The notes under the pieces: model-generated
Told to the model about the DNA's origin: nothing
The model's database searches: none
The model's input: the letters and a program-made list of their open reading frames with translations, nothing else
Source of the DNA: Rhizobium sp. Q54
GTDB lineage: Bacteria > Pseudomonadota > Alphaproteobacteria > Rhizobiales > Xanthobacteraceae
Assembly: GCA_945861265.1 (NCBI GenBank)
Contig: CAMAUC010000025.1
Coordinates: 1 to 40,939 of the forward strand
Direction: 5' to 3'
Length of the DNA: 40,939 bases
Shown here: one piece after another, positions 33,605 to 40,939 of the stretch
Layout: each line of letters opens with the position of its first letter
How positions within the stretch are numbered: position 1 is the first letter of the stretch
Program-made: the position numbers and the translations under genes

Positions 33605-34174
33605 ATGCAATTTTCAGTTGGACGGCCGGATGTGGTCCGGGCCATCAATCAGCGCTGGCTGCTCAAATTCTGGAAGCGCAGCCGAAATCACCAGGCCCTG
33701 CCGTCGTGGCAGGCCGTCGAAGCTGAGAACCTCGGCCGGGTCGCGGACAACCTGAGCTATCTTGAGGTATCCGGCGACGGCGCCATCAAGCGCTTTCAAG
33801 TTCGCCAACACGGTCCGGGCGTCGCCAAGCTCTATGGCGCACCCAATTGCAGCGGCCGGTATCTCGACGAAATCATCCCGCGCCCGCGTCACCCGACCGG
33901 CCTCATGCCCTACTACAAGGCCTTCAGTACCGGGACGCCGGTTTACACGATCTGCGACGTGACCGACAAAGATGGCCGTCACATCCTGTTCGAGCGGCTG
34001 ATCCTGCCCTTCAGCGATGGCGGCACTGGCGTGACCCGCATCATGTCCTCGTTCGAGTTCGTCTGTGAAGACGGCTCTTACGACGCCGCGTCCCTGGTCG
34101 GGCTGCAACACGGCGCCCCGTCGCTGCGCCTGTGCGCGATGATCCAAGCGCAACAGACGACAGCGGCGCCCTAG
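33605..34174 (+). CDS. PAS-domain (PAS_5 type) protein
   Basis: 189 residues from the ATG at 33605; the frame is open back to a TTG at 33542. Matches the alphaproteobacterial PAS_5 family: short N-terminal helix, then WQAVEAENLGRVADNLSYLEV and the core YLDEIIPRPRHPTGLMPYYKAF and ILFERLILPFSDGG. No output domain, so it is a stand-alone sensor/adaptor of unknown ligand. Its last 4 bp overlap the convergent dmdC-like gene. Confidence 0.8.
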   Translation: MQFSVGRPDVVRAINQRWLLKFWKRSRNHQALPSWQAVEAENLGRVADNLSYLEVSGDGAIKRFQVRQHGPGVAKLYGAPNCSGRYLDEIIPRPRHPTGLMPYYKAFSTGTPVYTICDVTDKDGRHILFERLILPFSDGGTGVTRIMSSFEFVCEDGSYDAASLVGLQHGAPSLRLCAMIQAQQTTAAP

Positions 34175-35964
34175 AACGCCTCGTCCGGCAATTCCATCGT
34201 TGAGGCCGCGCCGGCCTGGATGCGTGCCAGCCGCGTGGCCGTTTCCGGCAGCATGCGGTCCATGAAGAAGCGCGCGGTGGTCAGCTTGCCGTTGTAATAG
34301 GCCGCCGCGCCATTTGCTTCCGGCAACTTCGCCAGCGACGCCTCGACGATCTTGCACCACATGAAGCCGAGCGCGACCAGACCGAACAGATGCATGTAGT
34401 CGGTGGCGCCGGCGCCGGCATTGTCGGGCTTGGCCATCGCGTTCTGCATGAACCACATCGAGGCTTGTTGCAGGTGGCCGGCGGCAGCCCCAAGCGGCGC
34501 CACGAACGGCTTCATCTTCTCGTCGGCTTCCTTTTCCTTCACGAAAGCACCGAGTTCGCCGAGGAAGGCCATCAGCGCGCGGCCGCCATCCTTGCCGAGC
34601 TTGCGGCCGACCAGATCGAGCGCCTGGATGCCGTTGGCGCCTTCGTAGATCTGCGCGATGCGCGCATCGCGCACAAACTGCTCCATGCCGTTCTCGGCAA
34701 TGTAGCCGTGACCGCCCCACAATTGCTGCGCCGACACGGCGTTGGCGAATCCCAGGTCGGTCAGCACGCCCTTGATCACCGGCGTCAGCAGACCGAGCGC
34801 GTCGTCGGCACTCTGGCGTTCCTTGTCGTCGCCGGAACGATGCGCGACATCGCTCTTGAGGCCCGCCCATATGACAAGCGCACGCGCGGCCTCGTTGAAG
34901 GCCTTGATGGTCATCAGCGTGCGCCGCACGTCGGGATGCACGATGATCGGATCGGCCGCCTTGTCGGGATATTTCGCGCCGGTGAGCGCTCGGCCCTGCA
35001 GGCGCTCCTTGGTGTAGATCACGGCGTTCTGATAGGCGACCTCGGACTGCGCCAGGCCCTGGATGCCGACGCCCAAGCGAGCTTCGTTCATCATCACGAA
35101 CATGGCGTTGAGACCGCGATTTTCCTCGCCGATCAGCCAGCCGGTGGCGCTGTCGTAATTCATGACGCAGGTCGAGTTGCCGTGAATGCCCATTTTTTCT
35201 TCGAGCGAGCCGCAGGTGACGCCGTTACGCTCGCCGAGCGAACCGTCGTCATTGACCTTGATCTTCGGCACGACGAACAGCGAGATGCCCTTGGTGCCGG
35301 CGGGTGCGCCTTCGATACGGGCCAGCACAAGATGCACGATGTTCTCCGACAAATCGTGTTCACCGGCGGAGATGAAAATCTTGGTGCCGGAAATCTTGTA
35401 ACTTCCGTCGCCCTGCTTGACCGCTTTGGTGCGCAGCAGGCCGAGATCGGTGCCGCAATGCGGCTCGGTCAGGTTCATGGTGCCGGTCCACACGCCGCTC
35501 ACCATTTTCGGCAGATATTTCTGTTTCAACTCCTGCGAGGCGTGCACCAGCATCGCCGCGATCGCGCCCTGCGTCAGGCCCTGATACATCGAGAAGGCCA
35601 TATTGGCCGAGCACATGAATTCGTTGACCGTTTCGGTCAGAGTCGCCGGCAGGCCCTGGCCGCCGAATTCCTCCGGCACCGAGATGCCGATCCAGCCGCC
35701 ATCGACGATCTGCTGGAAGGCTTCCTTGAAACCTTTCGGCGTGGTGACGCTGCCGTCCGGATGGCGGGTGCAGCCTTGCGTATCGCCGACGCGGTTGAGC
35801 GGAGTGAGCACGTCCTCGGACAGCCTGGCAGCCTCGCGCAGGATCGCCTCGATCATGTCTGGGGTAGCATCGGCAAAACCCGGCAGATTGCCGTAGCGCT
35901 CGATGTGAAAGACGTCCTTGAGCAGAAACAACGCATCGTCGACAGGTGCTTTGTAGGTCGGCAT
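34171..35964 (-). CDS. dmdC: Long acyl-CoA dehydrogenase of the DmdC type
   Basis: 597 residues from the ATG at 35964; that length and the C-terminal extension (about 450-597, PF12806-type) match 3-methylmercaptopropionyl-CoA dehydrogenase-like enzymes. Conserved segments: LNRVGDTQGCTRHPDGSV, TEPHCGTDLGLLRTKAV, and the catalytic Glu in IYEGANGIQALDLVGRKL. True DmdC acts on DMSP-derived thioester; many homologues act on other acyl-CoAs, so the substrate is not settled. Stands alone, divergent from the podJ-like gene. Confidence 0.85.
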   Translation of the reverse strand: MPTYKAPVDDALFLLKDVFHIERYGNLPGFADATPDMIEAILREAARLSEDVLTPLNRVGDTQGCTRHPDGSVTTPKGFKEAFQQIVDGGWIGISVPEEFGGQGLPATLTETVNEFMCSANMAFSMYQGLTQGAIAAMLVHASQELKQKYLPKMVSGVWTGTMNLTEPHCGTDLGLLRTKAVKQGDGSYKISGTKIFISAGEHDLSENIVHLVLARIEGAPAGTKGISLFVVPKIKVNDDGSLGERNGVTCGSLEEKMGIHGNSTCVMNYDSATGWLIGEENRGLNAMFVMMNEARLGVGIQGLAQSEVAYQNAVIYTKERLQGRALTGAKYPDKAADPIIVHPDVRRTLMTIKAFNEAARALVIWAGLKSDVAHRSGDDKERQSADDALGLLTPVIKGVLTDLGFANAVSAQQLWGGHGYIAENGMEQFVRDARIAQIYEGANGIQALDLVGRKLGKDGGRALMAFLGELGAFVKEKEADEKMKPFVAPLGAAAGHLQQASMWFMQNAMAKPDNAGAGATDYMHLFGLVALGFMWCKIVEASLAKLPEANGAAAYYNGKLTTARFFMDRMLPETATRLARIQAGAASTMELPDEAF

Positions 35965-36356
35965 TGTTTCTCTCCCCAGCGCGGTCGATCGGATTCCTTT
36001 GGCCTTACCCGGCCGGTATGTCGGAACAAGAATCGATTGCCGCAACCCTAGTATGGGCGCCGCGGTTTACGCCCGTCTTAAAATCAACGGTACGCGGCTG
36101 CTTTCCGGCCCTGCCACGGCGCCGCATCGGATGGCGGGCGTTCGCCCCGGAGTTCCGGGCCGGAGGGCGTGAAAGACGCGAATTCGCACGGAAAGTCCGA
36201 TACTTCCGGCAAACATTAACCGCCTGTTTACCGAGAACGGCAAAAAGTCGGTCGGTGGACTGAGGACCGGCCCGCCTTGCGTCCCGTATGCGCGCGCCGG
36301 TTCCACGAGAGTCGATCCAGGCTCTCCGCGCCTCCACCTCGACTGTGGGTGTGAGA
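35965..36356. other. Divergent dmdC/podJ promoter region
   Basis: 392 bp with no gene. It holds a CtrA-like motif at 36216-36230 and three GANTC (CcrM methylation) sites at 35992-35996, 36030-36034 and 36309-36313. I see no clear sigma-70 hexamers. Confidence 0.6.
36216..36230 (+). promoter_or_regulatory. CtrA-like binding motif upstream of the podJ-like gene
   Basis: TTAA-N7-TTTA, one mismatch from the TTAA-N7-TTAA consensus of the cell-cycle regulator CtrA, 127 bp before the start codon. In line with a polarity gene under cell-cycle control; binding is inference. Confidence 0.4.
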
Positions 36357-39300
36357 ATGAAATTCGCCGTCCCGTGGAGTGTGAAAGGCATAAGGCCGGA
36401 AGCCCGCGAGACTGCCAAGGAAGCGGCGCGCCGCTCCGGCATGCCCTTGGGCGAATGGCTGAATTCCGTGATCCTGCAACAGGCTGAGGAAGACGGCACG
36501 CACGGTTCGTCCTATCGCGACGATGACGAGTCCTATGGCGACGAACTGGCCGGCGTGCATCAGCGCCTGGACGACATCACCCGCCGCATCGAACAATTCA
36601 CCCGCAGCACGGCTCAGTCGCCCAGAGCCGGGCGGGCCGCGCCGGCCCGCGAGACGCCAAACCGCGAAACCGCGCAACTGGCGCAGCTGATTGCACGGCT
36701 GGACCAGCGCATCGACCAGATCGCCACCATCCCGCGCATGGTGGCGGCGCCGCCGATGGCGCCGGCCATGATGCCGCCAATGACGCCACCAATGGCGCCG
36801 GTCATGCCGCCGCAGGGCCTCGACCGCGCGGTGGCCGAAATCGCCGCGCGTCAGCGCATGCTCAATGGCGGCGCGCCACAACAGCCAGTACCGCCGCAGG
36901 TGCAGGCCTATGCGCCGCCGCATGCCCAAGTTTACGTGCCACCGCCGGTCATGATGCCGGTGCCGAGCCAGGACCTGTCGGGCCTCGAAGAACATCTGCG
37001 CCAAATCACCGACCAGATCGAAACCCTGCGCCGTCCCGGCGTCGAGGACGCCATCAATGCCCTGCGTGCCGAACTCGGCGACATCGGCCAGGCGCTCAAC
37101 GAGGCGATGCCGCGCAAGGCGATCGACGCCATCGAGCGGCAGATTCAAGGCCTGACCCAGCGCATCGCCGAAGGCCGCCAATCCGGCAATATTGGCGGCG
37201 TCGATGGCAATGCGCTGTCCGGCATCGAGCACGGTCTGGCCGAAGTGCGCGACGCACTGCGCGGCCTGACGCCGGCGGAAAACCTTGTCGGCTTCAACGA
37301 AGCGGTCGGCGGCCTGGCGCACAAGATCGACCTGATCGTTGCGCAGAAAGACCCGGCCGCGCTCGGCCAGCTCGAGCACGCCATCACGTCCTTGCGCGAC
37401 ATGGCCGGCCATGTCGCGTCGAATGAAGCCGTTGGCCGGCTTGCCTCGCAGGTTCAGCAATTGGCCGAGCGGGTCGAACATTACGGCGTCGGGTCCGGCG
37501 CCGGCGACGCGCTCAACAGTCTCGAGCATCGCATCGCCGCGCTGTCCGACGCGCTCGCCGAACGGGCGCAGAACGGCGCCACCGTGCCGCCGCGACTTGA
37601 GGCTCTGGTCGAGTCGCTGGCGGACAAGATCGAAAAAATTCAACAGAGCCGCGGCGACGGCCCGGTCGGCGATCTTGAAGATCACATCGTCACTCTGGTG
37701 AAGCGGCTGGACGCCTCGGATTCGCGGCTCGGCCATCTCGAAGCGATCGAACGCGGCCTCGGCGATCTCCTGGTCAACATCGAGGAGATGCGCGCCAATA
37801 AAGGCAGCGGCGGGCTGCGCGAGGACAATTCATCCGGCGTCATCGAACTCAAGAACGATATCGCCCGCACCCAGAACGCGCTCGACGCCGTACACGGCAC
37901 GCTCGGCCTGGTGGTCGACCGCCTCGCCACGATCGAGCGCGGCGTGCGCGGCGGACGCAGCCCGGACGATCACGAACTGGCCGACATTCCCCACCCGGTC
38001 GGCAAGATCGCGGCGCGCGCGGTCAGCATCGAACCGCCGCAAGCGCATGTGCCACCGCCGCCGCCCGTTCAGTCACCAAGGCCGGCGCCCGCTCCGGCGC
38101 CGCAACCGGTTATGCAACCGGTCATGCAGCCGGTCTCGCAGCCGTCGATGCCCGAGCCGCCGCAGGCACGGCGCCCATCACCTCCCGCGCCACAGCCGGT
38201 GGCGCAACAGCAGCCCGCCGCTAGACCGCAGCGGCTGCCGCAAGCCGCCCGGCTGCCGATCAATCCCGATTTGCCGCCCGATCAACCGCTGGAGCCTGGC
38301 TCGGCCGCGCCGCGCCTGCAAGCCAATGCCGCGCGCCTCGCCGCCTCGGAAGCAGCATTAGGCGGCGCGCAGCCGAGTGGACCCGCCGGCAAATCCGGAT
38401 TTATCGCCGCCGCCCGCCGCGCCGCTCAGGCCGCAATCGACACCGCCAAGCCGCGCGCGCCGCATCCGGAAGCCGTGGAGTTGGGATTCGACGATATTGA
38501 ACGGCCGACGTTGCGCGCCTCGGTGATGAAGCGGGTCAAGTCGCTGTTCATCGCCGCCAGCATTGTCGCGATCGTGATCGGTCTCGTGCAGATCACTGGC
38601 AATGTGTTTAATATCGGCGGTCCTCCCAAGGAACAAAGCACGCAAGCGCCCGCGCCGGCTGGCGATATGGACGGCGACGACAAATCGGCGGCGGGCGATG
38701 AACCGTTGACCTCGCCCCAGCGTCCGCCGGTGCCGCTCAGTCCGCCGACCTTGCCCGGCGTGACGCCGCCATCGCTCGACACCGCGCCGAATGCCAATGC
38801 GCCGCAGCAGCCGTCGTTGTTGAGCCCGCCGGCGCCGAACCCAAACGCCGACGTCACCGGATCGATCGGCCGCAATACGCTCAAGCAAAATCCGGCACGG
38901 CCGCCGGCGGCAGCAGCGCCGGCGCCGGCCAAGCCGGAAGCCGACAAATTGCCGATCGCGCTGGGCGGTACGCGGCTGCGCAGCGCCGCCATCGGTGGCG
39001 ACGCCGCCGCTGCCTACGAAGTCGCGCTACGTTTCGCCGAAGGGCGCGGCGTCGCGGTCGATGCGGAAGAAGCCGCGCGCTGGTACGAACGCGCCGCCAG
39101 CAAGGGCCTGGCGCCGGCGCAGTTCCGCTATGCCAGCCTCTTGGAAAAAGGCACCGGCGTGAAAAAGAACCTCGGCCAGGCGCGCAAGCTCTATGTCGCC
39201 GCCGCCAGCCAGGGCCACGCCAAGGCGATGCATAATCTCGCCGTGCTCTATGCCGAGGGCATCGACGGCAAGCCGGACTATGCCACCGCGGCCCTCTGGT

Positions 39301-39698
39301 TCCGCAAGGCGGCGCAGCACGGCATCGCCGACAGCCAATACAATCTCGGCGTTCTGTGCGCTCGTGGCCTCGGCACCGACAAGAACCTGGCGGAAGCCTT
39401 CAAGTGGTTCGCGCTGGCCGCGGCGCAGGGCGACCGCGACTCGGCCAAGAAGCGCGACGACGTGACCGCCCATCTCGATGCCGACGAACTGGCCAGCGCC
39501 CGCGACAGCGTCAAGAGCTTCGTGCCCGAGCCGCAGCCGCAACAGGCGCTCACCGTGCCGGTTCCCCAGGGCGGCTGGGACGATGCCGCGACCGCCGCGC
39601 CGCAACAAGCAAAGCCGCGCGGCGCCCGGGCGATTTCGGCCGACATACCTCGCCTGTCGTCTTTGCCGGCGAACACGATCGACGCCGGGCGGCGGTAA
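36357..39698 (+). CDS. podJ: PodJ-like polarity protein with Sel1 repeats
   Basis: 1113 residues from the ATG at 36357. N-terminal segment VKGIRPEARETAKEAARRSGMP resembles a ribbon-helix-helix/arc-like motif; then a Met/Pro-rich linker at about 128-152, helical coiled-coil-like repeats to about 545 (regular LEHRIAALSDALAE type segments), a Pro-rich region at about 560-650, one membrane helix at about 727-750 (LFIAASIVAIVIGLVQITGN), another Pro-rich stretch, and four Sel1/TPR-like repeats at about 880-1025 in the periplasm. This order matches Caulobacter PodJ (cytoplasmic coiled coils, TM, periplasmic Sel1), which localises polar proteins. Unlike full PodJ I see no C-terminal peptidoglycan-binding domain. 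Confidence 0.8.
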   Translation: MKFAVPWSVKGIRPEARETAKEAARRSGMPLGEWLNSVILQQAEEDGTHGSSYRDDDESYGDELAGVHQRLDDITRRIEQFTRSTAQSPRAGRAAPARETPNRETAQLAQLIARLDQRIDQIATIPRMVAAPPMAPAMMPPMTPPMAPVMPPQGLDRAVAEIAARQRMLNGGAPQQPVPPQVQAYAPPHAQVYVPPPVMMPVPSQDLSGLEEHLRQITDQIETLRRPGVEDAINALRAELGDIGQALNEAMPRKAIDAIERQIQGLTQRIAEGRQSGNIGGVDGNALSGIEHGLAEVRDALRGLTPAENLVGFNEAVGGLAHKIDLIVAQKDPAALGQLEHAITSLRDMAGHVASNEAVGRLASQVQQLAERVEHYGVGSGAGDALNSLEHRIAALSDALAERAQNGATVPPRLEALVESLADKIEKIQQSRGDGPVGDLEDHIVTLVKRLDASDSRLGHLEAIERGLGDLLVNIEEMRANKGSGGLREDNSSGVIELKNDIARTQNALDAVHGTLGLVVDRLATIERGVRGGRSPDDHELADIPHPVGKIAARAVSIEPPQAHVPPPPPVQSPRPAPAPAPQPVMQPVMQPVSQPSMPEPPQARRPSPPAPQPVAQQQPAARPQRLPQAARLPINPDLPPDQPLEPGSAAPRLQANAARLAASEAALGGAQPSGPAGKSGFIAAARRAAQAAIDTAKPRAPHPEAVELGFDDIERPTLRASVMKRVKSLFIAASIVAIVIGLVQITGNVFNIGGPPKEQSTQAPAPAGDMDGDDKSAAGDEPLTSPQRPPVPLSPPTLPGVTPPSLDTAPNANAPQQPSLLSPPAPNPNADVTGSIGRNTLKQNPARPPAAAAPAPAKPEADKLPIALGGTRLRSAAIGGDAAAAYEVALRFAEGRGVAVDAEEAARWYERAASKGLAPAQFRYASLLEKGTGVKKNLGQARKLYVAAASQGHAKAMHNLAVLYAEGIDGKPDYATAALWFRKAAQHGIADSQYNLGVLCARGLGTDKNLAEAFKWFALAAAQGDRDSAKKRDDVTAHLDADELASARDSVKSFVPEPQPQQALTVPVPQGGWDDAATAAPQQAKPRGARAISADIPRLSSLPANTIDAGRR

Positions 39699-39819
39699 GG
39701 TAAAGATCGCGAAAGCGGTGGCCAAGCGGGGCCAAATCGCGCAAAGACGTGATTGCGTCGGCATTCGCCGCTACTATCGATAAAGCCCGATCCAAGCCCC
39801 GCACGCCGGACAAAGCCGC

Positions 39820-40743
39820 TTGCAGATCTACCTTCCGATCGCCGACCTGCCCGTCAACGTCTTCCTTGTTCTGGGAATGGGGCTGGCGGTCGGTTTCATC
39901 TCCGGCATGTTCGGCATTGGCGGCGGCTTCCTGATGACGCCGCTCCTCATCTTCGTCGGTATTTCGCCGGCGGTCGCGGTTGCCAGCGTCACCAGCCACA
40001 TCGCCGCGTCCTCGTTCACCGGCGCCATCACCTATTGGCGCAAGCGCGCCATCGACGTCGCACTGGCGATGATGCTGTTATCCTCCGGCATTCTCGGCAC
40101 CGCCACGGGCGTCTGGCTGTTCACGCTGCTGCGCGAACTGGATCAGCTCGATCTCGTCATCGGCGTATCCTACGTCACGCTGCTGACGACAGTTGGCGCG
40201 CTGATGATCAATGAAAGTGTGCAGGCCGAACTGCGCGCGCGCAAAGGCCAACCGGCGACGTTGCGGCGGCCGGGCAGCCACACTTTCGTGCACGGCCTGC
40301 CACTCAAGATGCGCTTCAAGCGCTCGAAGATCTATGTGTCGGCTATCCCCGTGTGGGGCATCGGTTTCACCATCGGTTTCATCGGCGCGATTCTCGGCAT
40401 TGGCGGCGGCTTCCTGCTGGTGCCGATGCTGATCTATTTCCTGCGCGTGCCGACCGCGACCGTGATCGGCACATCGATGGTGTTGACGCTCGTCACCATG
40501 GCCTCGGCGACGGTGATGCACGCCGCCACCAACCATCTGGTCGACGCGGTGCTGGCGCTCATTCTTATCGTCGGCGGCGTCATCGGCGCGCAATTCGGCG
40601 CCCGCACCGGGCAGAAGATGCGCGGCGAAAGATTGCGCCTGCTGCTCGGTCTTTTGGTGTTCGCGGTCGGACTGCGCTTTGCCTATGAACTGGTGGTCCG
40701 GCCGGACGAACTGTTTTCGTTGCGCTTCGTGAGGAGCGAGTGA
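39820..40743 (+). CDS. Sulfite exporter TauE/SafE family permease
   Basis: 307 residues; the start is TTG at 39820 (QIYLPIADLPVN follows, the usual N-terminus of this subgroup). Two homologous halves, each opening with a glycine-rich segment: GMFGIGGGFLMTPLL at about 28-42 and AILGIGGGFLLVPMLIYF at about 190-207, with eight or so membrane helices. Members export sulfite, sulfoacetate or other anions. Stop overlaps the next start (TGATG), so it is coupled to the Alph_Pro_TM gene. Confidence 0.9.
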   Translation: MQIYLPIADLPVNVFLVLGMGLAVGFISGMFGIGGGFLMTPLLIFVGISPAVAVASVTSHIAASSFTGAITYWRKRAIDVALAMMLLSSGILGTATGVWLFTLLRELDQLDLVIGVSYVTLLTTVGALMINESVQAELRARKGQPATLRRPGSHTFVHGLPLKMRFKRSKIYVSAIPVWGIGFTIGFIGAILGIGGGFLLVPMLIYFLRVPTATVIGTSMVLTLVTMASATVMHAATNHLVDAVLALILIVGGVIGAQFGARTGQKMRGERLRLLLGLLVFAVGLRFAYELVVRPDELFSLRFVRSE

Positions 40744-40939
40744 TGGTACGCCGCGCCCTCATCGCCGCGACGCTCCTTGCAGTTTGCGCCATGACGCCGG
40801 CGCAGGCCGAACGGCTGGTGGTGTCGCTGTCCAATCATCGTGTCGCCGTGACATCGAGCTTCACCGGCGAGGATCTGGTGCTGTTCGGCACCATCGAGCC
40901 GGACCGGCCGCAAACGGCGCTGCGCAGCGCCTATGATCT
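40743..40939 (+). CDS. Alph_Pro_TM / TIGR02186-family protein, N-terminal part, cut by window edge
   Basis: Only the first 65 residues are visible. Signal peptide ALIAATLLAVCAMTPAQA, then ERLVVSLSNHRVAVTSSFTGEDLVLFGTIE, which is the start of this alphaproteobacterial family of unknown function. Members usually follow a TauE/SafE gene, as here, with overlapping codons; a shared role in anion export at the membrane is likely but unproven. Confidence 0.85.
   Translation, partial: MVRRALIAATLLAVCAMTPAQAERLVVSLSNHRVAVTSSFTGEDLVLFGTIEPDRPQTALRSAYD

Noticed and set aside
34390-36051. 553-residue open frame opposite the dmdC-like gene
   Set aside because: Antisense to an intact 597-residue acyl-CoA dehydrogenase; composition typical of a GC shadow.

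Overview
The window is high-GC DNA from an alphaproteobacterium, most likely a member of the Hyphomicrobiales (Rhizobiales) near the Xanthobacteraceae/Nitrobacteraceae. This is judged from an aa3-type ctaC-ctaD pair, an IalB-family protein, a DUF1127 protein, an EgtA/plant-type glutamate-cysteine ligase, a PodJ-like polarity protein, an AqpS-type arsenic locus and many solitary amino-acid-type ABC binding proteins. It reads as chromosome: about 41 protein genes, no rRNA or tRNA gene, no insertion sequence, phage or CRISPR array. The placement is inference; there is no 16S gene here.

Layout. 1-1417 (minus): cytochrome oxidase subunits II and I (I is cut by the window edge). 1875-2423: IalB-like secreted protein. 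2442-8392: a LacI-controlled cluster with a MetE-C-like methyltransferase, a periplasmic binding protein, the LacI regulator, a beta-hydroxyacid dehydrogenase, a cupin and a 2-oxopent-4-dienoate-hydratase-like enzyme. A 16-bp LacI-type palindrome sits in the divergent promoter of this cluster, which looks like a catabolic unit for an unidentified organic acid. 8479-12474: thioredoxin-reductase-like flavoprotein, exonuclease III, Old Yellow Enzyme, spermidine-synthase-like protein, PilZ protein. 12619-14921: small membrane protein with DoxX, then TldD. 14928-19030: PAN-domain protein, DUF1127 protein divergent from a LysR regulator, YbaK deacylase and GshA.

19122-21307 (minus) is an arsenic locus, arsC2 / arsR-arsC1-aqpS, that uses an aquaglyceroporin rather than an Acr3/ArsB pump and carries two ArsC paralogues; both promoters share a similar element. 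It is followed by a 765-bp gene-free stretch that has a near-consensus sigma-70 promoter on the minus strand and many hairpins; this is the best candidate here for an undescribed non-coding RNA. 22073-24380: RecD/Dda-like helicase and an MFS transporter.

24420-29616 (minus) is a beta-oxidation operon (LCAD-like acyl-CoA dehydrogenase, thiolase, cupin, FadJ-like multifunctional enzyme). A second solitary ABC binding protein lies just upstream, then a luciferase-like oxidoreductase, a second MFS transporter, a PAS protein and a DmdC-type acyl-CoA dehydrogenase. 36357-39698 encodes a 1113-residue PodJ-like protein whose upstream region holds a CtrA-like motif and GANTC sites. The window closes with a TauE/SafE exporter and the start of its usual Alph_Pro_TM partner.

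Most long open frames lying opposite these genes are GC-driven shadows and were left out. No CRISPR, toxin-antitoxin or phage-defence system is visible.
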